Shown here: in pieces, positions 25,338-34,777 of the stretch
How the letters are laid out: each line of letters opens with the position of its first letter
How positions within the stretch are numbered: position 1 is the first letter of the stretch
Source: Lignipirellula cremea
Lineage (GTDB): Bacteria > Planctomycetota > Planctomycetia > Pirellulales > Pirellulaceae
DNA length: 64,000 nt
Assembly: GCF_007751035.1 (NCBI RefSeq)
Contig: NZ_CP036433.1
Span: 3,391,001 to 3,455,000, forward strand
Direction of reading: 5' to 3'
Notes under the pieces: generated by a model
Told to the model about the DNA's origin: nothing
Databases searched by the model: none
The model's input: the letters and a program-made list of their open reading frames with translations, nothing else
Translations under genes and position numbers: made by a program

Positions 25338-25784
25338 TCAGGAGACATCGAGTTCGATGTCGGAAATTTTCAAATCGTTGTCGCTGGAAAGATCGACGAC
25401 GCGTCCCCAGTCGGCGGAAGAGGAACCGTGCGTTCCAAATTTCTCCGCCTCACGCTGGCACTGGATGCAAAGCGTGGCGTAGGGCACCGCCTGCAGGCGG
25501 GCCAGGGGGATATTGTTGGAGCAGCCTTCGCAGACTCCATATTCACCGCCGCGCATTCTTTCGAGGGCGGTTTCAATCTGGTTCAATTCGCGACTTTCCA
25601 CTTCGGCCAGCTGCGAGCTGATTTCGTCCTGGGCGGAGTCCAAAGCAAAGTCGACGACGTCGCCTGAAGTCTGCTCGCGCAGTTCTTTGAGCAAACTAAG
25701 GTCCCCGGTCAACGCTCTGCGCAGAGCGTCGCGCCGCTTCACAAGCACCTGATGCAGATTCAAAATTGCGTCTTTTCGGGCCAT
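25338..25784 (-). CDS. DksA/TraR-family zinc-finger protein
   Basis: The 148-residue protein has a coiled-coil N-terminal half (residues about 5-80) and a C4 zinc finger, CEGCSNNIP then CIQCQ, in the DksA/TraR family arrangement. DksA-type proteins reach into the secondary channel of RNA polymerase and, with ppGpp, tune rRNA and stress promoters. The acidic pair expected at the coiled-coil tip could be DFALDSAQDE. A Ser/Asp-rich tail of about 30 residues after the finger is unusual. It lies 138 bases upstream of the HtrA gene. Confidence 0.85.
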   Translation of the reverse strand: MARKDAILNLHQVLVKRRDALRRALTGDLSLLKELREQTSGDVVDFALDSAQDEISSQLAEVESRELNQIETALERMRGGEYGVCEGCSNNIPLARLQAVPYATLCIQCQREAEKFGTHGSSSADWGRVVDLSSDNDLKISDIELDVS

Positions 25785-26391
25785 TGTTTCGCCACCTATG
25801 CCTCGAGTTCGAGTAGATCGGAGGTGTGCCCCCGGGGCCGATCCGTCTCAACCGAAGTTGAAGAGCTTGATAAAGGTTAGTCTGTTCCGAGTGGGGGGGG
25901 GGGGGAGCCGCCGAAAGCGAGGGCCTGTCCCGGCAACCAAAATATAGTACGCATCCCGTCTAGTGCGGCCAGTTTTTTGCGCGGCTTTTCAGGGTTGACC
26001 CGGCCTCTGGAAAACAACACACAATCTGTTTCACAATAATGACTTGCGTTTACTCGAACAGGTCCGTACCAGGGCAAAGAACTCGCGGAGCGCTTTTCCG
26101 TATCGGACACCTTGCCCTCGATTCATGCCATCCGAGGGGGTGGTAGTTGACCGTACCCTGCCTTTCCGCACCGCAGGCGTCGGAGGCGGGGTGAATAATC
26201 GTAAGGTTTGGATATTTCGGAATAATCGGCAATTTTTGAACCACGATCAAGCCGATCTTGTTAAGGAACCCCGAAATTTCCATGCAGGATGAAAAACCGC
26301 TTAGATCTTGCCCCAGGTGGCAATTTCGCGTACTAGAAACCCCACCTGTGTCTGAATCGGAGTGTTGCCGTCCTGAAGAGTAGGATCGAAC
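25785..26391. other. Divergent intergenic region with a G13 tract
   Basis: These 607 bases separate the leftward DksA-like gene from the rightward giant FHA gene. The clearest feature is an uninterrupted run of 13 G at 25893-25905. A TTGACC at about 25997 is a possible -35 box without a good partner. No gene with a domain is visible, although several frames cross the region. Confidence 0.45.
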
Positions 26392-29300
26392 ATGGTAGGC
26401 CCAACCGAACCCCAAACGCCCCTGGGACTGCTAGGAGCCCCGGCCAGCGATCTGGTGCTGCGCGTCCGCGGCGCCCCGCATGATGGCCGGATCATTCGCC
26501 TGGCTTCCAACAAGTGCACGATCGGCGCTGCCGCCGATTGTACGCTCCGGGTGCGCGCCTCGGGGGTGGAGCCCGTCCATTGCCTGATTCTTCGCGGGGA
26601 AACGGGGATGGTGGTGCGGACCTGGTCCTCCTCCACGCGACTTAATGGCCAGCCCTTCACTGAAGCCCGTCTTTTCCCTGGCGACCGTCTGGCGATTGGG
26701 GCCGTATCTTTCGATGTGCTGGGTGAGAATTCGGGCCCTGAAAACCCCTTCCCCGATCTGGCGGAAGAGGGCAGCGAAGAAGCCGCCTCGGCGCTGGCCG
26801 TTTCACCTGCTGAAAACGACGCCCAACTGCTGCTGGCCCGCAAGGAAAGCCAGCGTCTGGTCCAGCAACTGACGCAGCAGCTACAGGCTTCGAAAACCCA
26901 GCTGCATGAGATCCAGCAAAAGGCAGCCGACAATGTCCGCGAAACATCGCGCATTGAGCAGCGTTTGACCGAACTTGAAGACGAACTGGCGCAGGAACGC
27001 TGCGACCGGCTCGATCTGGAATCCAGCAAGCGCGCCGCCGAACAAGACGCCGACGCCCTGCAGCGGGCCGCCGACGACTTGCGCGAACGGTTACGGTCGA
27101 CCCGTCGGGAGCTCGACCAGGAGCGGCAAAAGTGGTTCGCTGACCGGAAACGTCTTGATGACCAGCTCAACGAGCGGTCCCGGCAACTGCAACGCCATGT
27201 GGCGGCCAACCTCGCTGTCGATGAGGCCGCCCGCGATCGCGCCGAGCAGGATCGCCGCCAATGGGAAGATGAACGCGAACTCTACCGCCGACAGCTGGAA
27301 GAAGCCCAGCACAAGTCGGGCGACTACCCCGAGCTGCAGCAGCAACTGGAAACAGCCCTGTCGCAAGTGGAACGGTCCCGCCAGGAAGCGGCCGATCTGC
27401 GCCGTCGCGTGGCCGACTTCGACCAGCAACTGCGTCGGGTGGAAGTCGAACGCGACGCCCTGCTCAATCAACAGGCCGTGCGGGAAAGCGACTGGAAACA
27501 GCGGCTCGAAGAATTCGCCGCGAAGGTCCGTCAGTTCGACCTGGAAAGCCGGCAACAGGAACAGCAGTGGCAAAGCCGTCAGGCCGAACTCGACGAGCAG
27601 CAAGCCGCGCTGGAGGCCCAGCGGGCCCAGTGGAACGAACGCCAGGCCAGCGTCGAAAGCGAACTGGAAGCCCGACAACAGCAGCTTGAAGAGCGCCGCG
27701 CTGAGCTGGAGTCGGGTCATAACCAGCCGCTCGAAGAAGCCCTGGCTCGCCTGGAAGAAGAGCGGCAGGAGCTTCAGTCGCAAAAAAGCGACTGGGAAGA
27801 AGCCCAGAAACGGTACGAACAGCAGCTAGAGCAGCGGCAAGAACAACTGCAGCAGCGGGAGACCGCGCTTGCAGAGACCCTGGCCCGACGCGAAGCAGAT
27901 TCCACCCAGCAGGAACATGCGACCCGCGAGCAGCAGGAGCAGTTTGAACTTGCCCATCGCGAGAACTTCGCCGCGCTCGAGCAGGTTCGCCAGGATCTGA
28001 CGGCCGCGCGCTCAGAGCTGGAAACGCAAAAGCAGCGCTGGCTGCAGGATTGCCAGCGCACCGAGCAGGAACTGCAGCGACGTCGCGAACAGCTGGACGA
28101 GCGCCAGCAGTTCCTGACCGAGTCGTCGGAACAACAACTGAGCGAAGCGCAAGAGCACCTGCTCACCCAACAAAAAGAGCTGGACGCCCAGCAGTCCGCC
28201 TGGGAAAAACAGCAAAGCGAAGAAGAACGCCGCCTGCAGGACCAGCAGACGGCCTTCGCCGCGCAGCAGCGTCAACTAGCGCAGGAACAGCAAGCCCTGG
28301 CCGCTCGTCAATCAGAACTGGTTGCCCGCCAGACCGAACTCGACCAGCGCCAGGACGATCTGAATCAGCAGCAGCAAGAGCTCGTCCAGCGACAACAGGA
28401 TCTCGAACAGCATCAACAGGAGCTGCAGGAAGGCCAGCAGGCCCTCAGCCAGGACCGCGAAAACTTTAATTCGGATCGCGCAGCCGTCTCGCAGGATCGC
28501 GAGGGTTTCGCCGATCTGGAACAGCAGCTTGTCGATGGCCAAAAACTGCTGGCCGAACACCAGCAGGAACTCGACGCCCGCCGCCAGGCTCTGGAAGAAC
28601 AGACCCGGGATCTGGAAGCGCAGAACGAAGAGCTCGCCGCCAAAAGCCAGGCGCTTGCCGCCCGGCAAATCAAACTGACGGAACAGGAAACGGCCCTCCA
28701 GTCCGAACGGGACGCCTGGTCCGCCGAACGGGCGGAAGCAGAACGAGAGCTGGAAACCCGCCGCAAGCAGCTGGATCTGCAGGCCCAGGAAAGGGCCGAA
28801 GAGCAGCGTCGCTCGTGGGAAGAAGCGCTGGACCAGATCGAGCAGGAACGCTCCGCGTTCGCCCGCCAACGTGAACAATGGGAGCGGGAACAAACAGAAC
28901 GCGAACAGCAGTGGGCCGAGCGTGAGAACGCCCTCCTTGGCCAGCAGGAAGAGCTGGATGCGCGCTCCCAGTTGCTGCTGCAACAGGAAGAACAGGCCGT
29001 CCGGCAACAGGCGGAGCTGGAGCAGCTGCGCGCTGTCGCCGCCGAATCGGCTCAACCCGAGCATCTTCTCCAGCAGCAGGAGCTGCAGCAGCAAGAGCTC
29101 CAGTTGCAACAGGCCCAGCTGCAGGAACGACAGGAAGCCCAGGCGGCCGCCGCCAGCGCCGTCCAGGCCGAACTGGCCGCCCTGCGGGAACAACTGGAAA
29201 CAGACCTGCAGCAGTTCCACCGAGACCGGGAAGCCTGGGAGCAGGAGCAGCAGCAGTTTGAAGCGGAATGGCTCGAACGGCAGCAAGAGTTCAACACGCG

Positions 29301-31554
29301 CCAGGAAGCGTTAAAACAGGAAAGCGAGCAACGGGAACACACACAAGCCGAATTCGAAGGCCAGCGGCTGGAGCTGATCGCCCTGCAGCAAACGCTCGCC
29401 CAGGAACAGCAGCACTGGCATGCCCGGCGTAAAGACCTGGAAGCGCAGTGGAAGGATCGCGAGGAGGAACTGGAAGCCCGCCAGCAGCAGCAGGAACTGG
29501 CGGAAAACCAGCCCGCAGATCCAGCCGAAAACCTCGGCGAAATCCCTGGCGAACACCAATCGCACATCGAGGCCCAGCGAGCTGAAGTCGCTGCTGAAAA
29601 ACTGCGTCTGGAGCAGGAACGCGAAGAATGGGAAAACGAACAGCGAGAATTCGAACGTCAGTGGATGGAAAGGGAGACCGAATTTAACCGGCGTTTCGCC
29701 GAACTCGAGGCGGCCCACTCCGCACCGCAAGCCCATGGCGACGTCGCTCCCGCCTTGCTGGCTGATCGCCAGGCGGAAGTCGACGCGCTGAAATCCGATC
29801 TGGAGCAGCGACGCCTGCAGCTGGAAGCAGAGTACGAACAGCGTCTGCTTGATCTGCAGTTGCCGCCTGATTCCGAAAGCGAGGACCTGGCCGCCCTGCG
29901 GCGGGAACTGGAAGCGACCCGCCAGGAACTCCATCAGCAACGCGACGCCTGGGTGACGCAGCAGATGCGTTACGAAGAGGAGATTGCGCGCCGGGAAGAA
30001 GAACTGCAGGATCACCGCAGCCCGCAGGATATCCAGCAAAGCCAGCAGCTTGAACAGGAACGCGATCACCTGGAAAATGATCGACGAGAACTGGAAGCCC
30101 AGCGAGCCGAATGGGAAGCAAAACAGCTGCGTTACGAAAGCGAGTTCAGTCAGTACCGTCAGGAGATCGCCCGGCGACAGGCCGACATCGATGCCGAACG
30201 CAGCTGGCTGACCGGCAGCGGAGTCAAATTGCCCGACGGGATCTCCCCCATCGCGCCGCTTTCATCCCTCGCAGCAGAGCAACCATCGGCGCAGCCGCCG
30301 CTGCACCAGGAAACCTTCGACCAGCATCCTTCTGAAAATCCGCCATACGAATCGTCGCTGCCGGACGCCGAGGACTCCAGCGAACCGTCCTGGTCCGAGG
30401 AGACGCCGGTTTCTGTTTCGCCCGAGACGCCCGCGGAAGAGGACGAAGAGGAATTCCTTTACCAGCGTCGCGGCAAAGCCCAGGACCTGCCGAAAGACGA
30501 ACACGCGGCCGACCAGATGCCGGCGGAAAATCCGTCGTCGGAAGAAGCCCACTACGACGATTATCCGTCGGAAGAAGCCAGCCAGTACGATACCCCCGTA
30601 TCCTACGCCGAGGATCGTCTGCCGGCCGACAATCGCGAGGAATTCGCATCGCCTGAACCGGCGTACGACCCGCATGGCGATCAGGAATACGGCCCGCCGG
30701 AATCCGCAGAACACGACGATGCCTACGACGACGGCGAACCGCACGCAAGGGCGTACGGACTGGAACAGGCCGAAATCGAAGCAGAGGAGGAAGCAGAGGG
30801 AAAGGACGAGCAGGAGCAACTGGAGGCCGACCCGCTCCGTCCGGAACCGCCCGTGAGCGCGGCCGAGATCCTGGCGAAATGGAGCGGCGGCGCCTGGAAA
30901 CCCGAAGAGGTGGAAGAAGAGGAGGAAGAGCCCGTAGCGACGCCTGCACCGCGGCGCCTGCCGGAACCGCAGCAGAAAGCCCGGGCGCCGTTAGTTCCTG
31001 ACGAAGCGGAGCCAGAAGAGGACTCGATCGAAGACTATATGAGTCGGCTGCTGCAGCGTGTCCGCGGCGAAGCGCCTGCCGCCCAGCCACAGGCGCCAAT
31101 GCGACCGGTTGAGAAGCGGCCCGAACCCATCAAATACGACGCATCGTCGGAGGCCATTATCCCTCCGCCGCCGCAGGATCGCGTGAAACCTGAGGACTAC
31201 AAGCCACGCAGCCAGGCTCCCGAAGGCACCTCCAATCTGGCGGCGATGCGCGCCCTGGCGAACCAGTCGGCCCGTAGCGCCATCACCCATAGCGATCGCA
31301 AGATGGGCGTCGGCGCTTCGCTGGGGAAAGGAATCGTCGGCGTGCTTTCGCTGGTGACCAGCGTGGGCCTGTTCGCGGTGGCGCAGTCAACGCTGGACAT
31401 GATCTTCTGGGGCGGCCTCGCCTGCGTCGGCGTCGGCGTTGTATTTTGCCTTGGCGCTTACCAGGAGCTCCATGCGGCCCGTGCAGCCGCCGAAGGGACC
31501 ATCAGCAAGCCCAAGGTGAAAGCGCCGGAAACCCCTCCGCCCAGCGAAGAGTAG
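26392..31554 (+). CDS. Giant FHA / coiled-coil / membrane protein (1720 aa)
   Basis: The N-terminus (residues about 20-115) is an FHA-like domain: LRVRGAPHDGRIIRLASNKC, then CTIGAAADCTLRV and SSTRLNGQPFTEARLFPGDR. The usual SRxH core is weak, so phosphothreonine binding is uncertain. Residues about 140-1270 are one very long Gln/Glu/Arg-rich coiled coil with few breaks. An acidic, Pro-rich linker follows to about 1600. Two hydrophobic segments near the C-terminus (GIVGVLSLVTSVGLFAVA and MIFWGGLACVGVGVVFCLGA) anchor it in a membrane. The design suggests a long tether or scaffold linking signalling to the membrane. No homologous function is known to me. It stands alone and converges with rho. 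Confidence 0.8.
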   Translation: MVGPTEPQTPLGLLGAPASDLVLRVRGAPHDGRIIRLASNKCTIGAAADCTLRVRASGVEPVHCLILRGETGMVVRTWSSSTRLNGQPFTEARLFPGDRLAIGAVSFDVLGENSGPENPFPDLAEEGSEEAASALAVSPAENDAQLLLARKESQRLVQQLTQQLQASKTQLHEIQQKAADNVRETSRIEQRLTELEDELAQERCDRLDLESSKRAAEQDADALQRAADDLRERLRSTRRELDQERQKWFADRKRLDDQLNERSRQLQRHVAANLAVDEAARDRAEQDRRQWEDERELYRRQLEEAQHKSGDYPELQQQLETALSQVERSRQEAADLRRRVADFDQQLRRVEVERDALLNQQAVRESDWKQRLEEFAAKVRQFDLESRQQEQQWQSRQAELDEQQAALEAQRAQWNERQASVESELEARQQQLEERRAELESGHNQPLEEALARLEEERQELQSQKSDWEEAQKRYEQQLEQRQEQLQQRETALAETLARREADSTQQEHATREQQEQFELAHRENFAALEQVRQDLTAARSELETQKQRWLQDCQRTEQELQRRREQLDERQQFLTESSEQQLSEAQEHLLTQQKELDAQQSAWEKQQSEEERRLQDQQTAFAAQQRQLAQEQQALAARQSELVARQTELDQRQDDLNQQQQELVQRQQDLEQHQQELQEGQQALSQDRENFNSDRAAVSQDREGFADLEQQLVDGQKLLAEHQQELDARRQALEEQTRDLEAQNEELAAKSQALAARQIKLTEQETALQSERDAWSAERAEAERELETRRKQLDLQAQERAEEQRRSWEEALDQIEQERSAFARQREQWEREQTEREQQWAERENALLGQQEELDARSQLLLQQEEQAVRQQAELEQLRAVAAESAQPEHLLQQQELQQQELQLQQAQLQERQEAQAAAASAVQAELAALREQLETDLQQFHRDREAWEQEQQQFEAEWLERQQEFNTRQEALKQESEQREHTQAEFEGQRLELIALQQTLAQEQQHWHARRKDLEAQWKDREEELEARQQQQELAENQPADPAENLGEIPGEHQSHIEAQRAEVAAEKLRLEQEREEWENEQREFERQWMERETEFNRRFAELEAAHSAPQAHGDVAPALLADRQAEVDALKSDLEQRRLQLEAEYEQRLLDLQLPPDSESEDLAALRRELEATRQELHQQRDAWVTQQMRYEEEIARREEELQDHRSPQDIQQSQQLEQERDHLENDRRELEAQRAEWEAKQLRYESEFSQYRQEIARRQADIDAERSWLTGSGVKLPDGISPIAPLSSLAAEQPSAQPPLHQETFDQHPSENPPYESSLPDAEDSSEPSWSEETPVSVSPETPAEEDEEEFLYQRRGKAQDLPKDEHAADQMPAENPSSEEAHYDDYPSEEASQYDTPVSYAEDRLPADNREEFASPEPAYDPHGDQEYGPPESAEHDDAYDDGEPHARAYGLEQAEIEAEEEAEGKDEQEQLEADPLRPEPPVSAAEILAKWSGGAWKPEEVEEEEEEPVATPAPRRLPEPQQKARAPLVPDEAEPEEDSIEDYMSRLLQRVRGEAPAAQPQAPMRPVEKRPEPIKYDASSEAIIPPPPQDRVKPEDYKPRSQAPEGTSNLAAMRALANQSARSAITHSDRKMGVGASLGKGIVGVLSLVTSVGLFAVAQSTLDMIFWGGLACVGVGVVFCLGAYQELHAARAAAEGTISKPKVKAPETPPPSEE

Positions 31555-31608
31555 TCGCTTGACAACGCAGCGACAACAACCGGGGAAAAAGAACACCCGG
31601 CAAAGACA

Positions 31609-31666
31609 GCCGGCCGGCTAAAGGCCGGCCAGGCGGACAAAGAGACGCGGGCTCCAGCGAGCCCGC
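31609..31666. terminator. Two hairpins between converging genes
   Basis: GCCGGCC (31609-31615) pairs with GGCCGGC (31623-31629). GCGGGCT (31647-31653) pairs with AGCCCGC (31660-31666). They lie between the ends of the giant FHA gene and rho and probably block read-through in either direction. Confidence 0.45.
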
Positions 31667-31682
31667 GCTGCGACAGGGCGCC

Positions 31683-33185
31683 TTACTTGGCGTTCATGCT
31701 CATCAGGAACTCGGCGTTGGTTTTCGCCTTTTCCAGTCGCGTGACCAGCAGTTCCATCGCGTCGGGCCCGTTCATATCATTGAGCACGCGCCGCATGACA
31801 CAGGTCAAGCGATGTTCTTCCGGATCCATCAGCATCTCTTCGCGGCGGGTGCCGCTGCGGTTGATATCAATCGCCGGATAGATGCGACGGTCGACCAGCT
31901 TCCGGTCCAGCACGATTTCCAGGTTGCCGGTGCCTTTGAACTCTTCAAAAATCACGTCATCCATTTTGCTGCCGGTGTCGATCAGCGCGGTCGCAATAAT
32001 GGTGAGCGAACCGCCTTCTTCGGTCTTGCGGGCGGAGCCAAAGAACGACTTGGGCCGCTGCAAAGCGTTGGCGTCGAGCCCGCCGGAAAGGATCTTGCCG
32101 GACTGCGGGCACTCCGAGTTCCAGGCGCGGGCCAGGCGAGTGATGGAGTCCAGGAAAATGACGACATCGATCCCGCACTCGACCATCCGTTTCGCTTTTT
32201 CGATGACCATCTGCGACACCTGAACATGGCGCGACGACGGTTCATCAAAGGTGGAGCTGACGACTTCACAGTGCGGACCGCGAACCTGCCGCTCCATGTC
32301 GGTGACTTCTTCCGGGCGTTCGTCGATCAACAGCATGATCACGTACGCTTCGGGATAGTTGGCCAGCACGGCCTTGGCCATCCGCTGCATCAGAATGGTT
32401 TTGCCGGCGCGCGGCGGGCTGACAATCAACCCTCGCTGGCCGAAACCAATCGGCGTTACCAGATCGACCACGCGGGTGGAAACATCCTCCGGATCGTGTT
32501 CCATGACAATCCGCGCATCGGGGTGAAGCGGCGTAAGCTCGTCGAACGGCACCCGCTGCGCCATAACGTTCGGGTCCTGGTAATTGATCGCCTCGACCCG
32601 CAGCAACGCGAAGTAACGTTCGTTTTCTTTCGGCGGGCGAATCTGGCCCGAAACGGTTGATCCGGTCCGCAAACCAAAACGCCGGATCTGGCTGGGAGAA
32701 ACGTAGATGTCGTCGGGGCAAGACAGATAGTGGTATTCCGGGCTGCGCAAAAAGCCGAAGCCGTCGGGCAGGATCTCCAGCGTGCCCTCGCCGTACATCA
32801 GCCCGTTCAGCTTGACCCGCTCTTTCAGGATGTTGAAGATCAACTCCTGCCGTTTCATGCTATCCGCATCTTCAACGTTCTGCCGGCGGGCTTCTTCGAT
32901 GAGCTCGGACATCGACATTGCCTGCAGTTTGACAATATGCGTTTCCCCGTCGCCGGCGACAACCGCGTCGCCGTTGGTCCCGGGCTTGGGAACGCCGCGG
33001 TCGGATTCATCAGCGATTTCTTCCGCCAGCGAGAGCGGTTCTTCGTCGAACGGATCGACACTCTCGCCATTGCCATTGTGCGCATATCCGTCGCTGTTCG
33101 CACGCATCGAAGGCCGCGTCAAAGGGCCGTCGCTGCGGCCACGTTTAAAGTTGTCCCGTGAGGACGCGCCGCGGGGTTTCGTCAT
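31683..33185 (-). CDS. rho: Transcription termination factor Rho
   Basis: This 500-residue protein carries all Rho landmarks: the N-terminal RNA-binding OB domain ([20 protein letters not shown]), the Walker A loop [14 protein letters not shown], Walker [16 protein letters not shown] and the Q-loop/R-loop region around [19 protein letters not shown]. The first 85 residues are an extra basic and acidic extension not found in E. coli Rho, as in several high-GC phyla. Rho is a hexameric RNA helicase that ends transcription. The start [16 protein letters not shown] is the first in frame; a later start would remove only the extension. A 457-base leader lies upstream. Confidence 0.97.
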   Translation of the reverse strand: MTKPRGASSRDNFKRGRSDGPLTRPSMRANSDGYAHNGNGESVDPFDEEPLSLAEEIADESDRGVPKPGTNGDAVVAGDGETHIVKLQAMSMSELIEEARRQNVEDADSMKRQELIFNILKERVKLNGLMYGEGTLEILPDGFGFLRSPEYHYLSCPDDIYVSPSQIRRFGLRTGSTVSGQIRPPKENERYFALLRVEAINYQDPNVMAQRVPFDELTPLHPDARIVMEHDPEDVSTRVVDLVTPIGFGQRGLIVSPPRAGKTILMQRMAKAVLANYPEAYVIMLLIDERPEEVTDMERQVRGPHCEVVSSTFDEPSSRHVQVSQMVIEKAKRMVECGIDVVIFLDSITRLARAWNSECPQSGKILSGGLDANALQRPKSFFGSARKTEEGGSLTIIATALIDTGSKMDDVIFEEFKGTGNLEIVLDRKLVDRRIYPAIDINRSGTRREEMLMDPEEHRLTCVMRRVLNDMNGPDAMELLVTRLEKAKTNAEFLMSMNAK

Positions 33186-33642
33186 GATGGAATATCTCCC
33201 CGAAGAGGAAATCCTGGGTACGGCGCATGAACAGCGCCAAAGGCGGGTGTTGGCAAAATGGGGTCAGGGTCGCTGCCCAAGGCAGTACTCTGAAAGGGAA
33301 ACAAAGTGATGCGGCCAACATTCCATTGACCGGAATCGTTCGGCAATCCGACAGCAATGCGGCGGCTGTCGGCTACATATTGGTTATCGGGGCTACGATC
33401 AAAAAAGGGAAGCGGTCTGTACAACAATTCTACTCGGGAGAACACCATTCCCAGAGGCCCCCTGGCCGCGGTTGGCGTCCCGGCGCCGGGTGCTTGTCGG
33501 ACTTCTCCCCAGGTAAACATCCGGCGCCCGGCAAGTGGATGAAGCGAAGTCCATCGGCAGTCCTGGCCGACCTGCCTGTCGCGGGCGACAGTCTGCCGAT
33601 TACTGGGAACCGGCGATCGTGAATGGGGGGGAAGAATTGGTT
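33186..33642. other. Long leader region upstream of rho
   Basis: These 457 bases lie between the end of coaE and the start of rho, both on the minus strand. In many bacteria rho is autoregulated in its leader; the length here would allow that, but I see no specific element. Frames crossing the region lack domains. Confidence 0.4.
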
Positions 33643-34287
33643 TCATGGCTGATGAGGAGAAGGGGAAGGCGCCACATGCCGACGCCAAAAGTCAATGACT
33701 TGCTGCTGGGTGTGCTGTTCGGACCCGCCGTTATCGATTACATAGTCGGCCCGTTCACGTTTTGTACCCGTGGATTCCTGCGTCAATTCGCGGCGGGAAA
33801 ATTCTTCCGCCGTCCACCCTCGTTGCAAAGCGCGAGCCAAGCGCACATTGGGCGGGGCGTCCACAAATACAAGGTAGTCGCACAGGCGATCCCAGCCAGC
33901 CTTCAGCATGACCGGAGCGTCGAGAACCAAAGCCGCCGGGGCTTCCCCGTTTGCCTGGTCCGCCAGCTGATCGATCTGCTGCTGCAGCCGTTCTCCGATG
34001 CGGGGGTGGGTTGTCTGTTCCAGAAAAGTAAGTTCGTCGGCGCCCTGGGGAGCAAACACAATAGCGGCGACCGCTTTCCGGTCGACCGTGCCATCGTCGT
34101 TAAATACCCGATCGCCCCAGCGGCGACGTAATATGTTTTGTATGGTTGGTTCGGCGAGCGTCTGGTGACCAGCCCGATCGGCGTCGAGCACCACGGCTCC
34201 TTGTTCGGCAAACCGCTGCGACACATAACTTTTGCCGCTGGCGATGCCGCCGAGTACGCCGATGACCAGGGGTTTCGAAGTCGCCAT
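33643..34287 (-). CDS. coaE: Dephospho-CoA kinase
   Basis: The 214-residue protein opens MATSKPLVIGVLGGIASGKS with the P-loop GGIASGKS, followed by VVLDADRAGH (substrate Asp), the CoA-domain segment THPRIGERLQ and the lid region with LARALQRGWTAEEFSRR. It phosphorylates the 3'-hydroxyl of dephospho-CoA, the last step of coenzyme A synthesis. Its length is normal. It is downstream of polA on the same strand; in other bacteria the polA-coaE-rho order also occurs, which supports the assignment. Confidence 0.93.
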   Translation of the reverse strand: MATSKPLVIGVLGGIASGKSYVSQRFAEQGAVVLDADRAGHQTLAEPTIQNILRRRWGDRVFNDDGTVDRKAVAAIVFAPQGADELTFLEQTTHPRIGERLQQQIDQLADQANGEAPAALVLDAPVMLKAGWDRLCDYLVFVDAPPNVRLARALQRGWTAEEFSRRELTQESTGTKRERADYVIDNGGSEQHTQQQVIDFWRRHVAPSPSPHQP

Positions 34288-34777
34288 CGCCGGTGGGGTG
34301 GTTGGGTTTCCAAAGCTCGTTCGAAGGAGCCCGTTGATCTCTTGCGGCCGGAAATTCGATTACCGTCGTCAGTTCCTGGTCGCTCTACTTCCCGAGGGAG
34401 TATTTCCATTGGGTCTGCGAGCAAAGGCGACCTCAAGGCGTTCGATCCTTTCGGATCAGTTCAAGCACAGGATCGAAGTCGACAGAATTACTCCAGCAAC
34501 AACGTTCAGGCAATCAGGGATTTATCTCGAAGGGAATGGGAAAGGGGTGGGCAGCAGGGATCAACCGGGTGAGTCAGGATGGGAGTCATGCAGGTGAGAA
34601 CTCCAGCGTAGCATGGATTTTTTCAAAGGTCTACGCCTTATGGAGTTGTTCTATCGTTTCCTGGGTAAACGCTCCAGGCAAGGGGTTTAAGCCATTTTTG
34701 GGCAAAAAGCCTCGCATCAAATACCTCGTGGGTGAGGCTCCCCCCTCGCAGCCGATCGGCCAACAGGAAAGTGGGGT
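34288..34777. other. Intergenic region between polA and coaE
   Basis: Apart from a terminator at 34704-34739 and a small GATCC/GGATC hairpin near 34443-34456, I see nothing in these 490 bases. Short frames on the plus strand lack domains. Confidence 0.4.
34704..34739 (-). terminator. Rho-independent terminator of polA
   Basis: On the minus strand AGCCTC and GAGGCT form a stem across a 20-base loop and are followed by TTTTT. It lies about 40 bases after the polA stop codon. Confidence 0.5.

Noticed and set aside
25966-25990. CTAGTGCGGCC as a possible further MITE end
   Set aside because: Similarity stops after about nine bases and no matching right end with TTGACGCA is present nearby.
33182-33688. 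A 168-codon minus-strand frame between coaE and rho
   Set aside because: It overlaps the end of coaE, has no motif and reads as Pro/Arg-rich shadow sequence.
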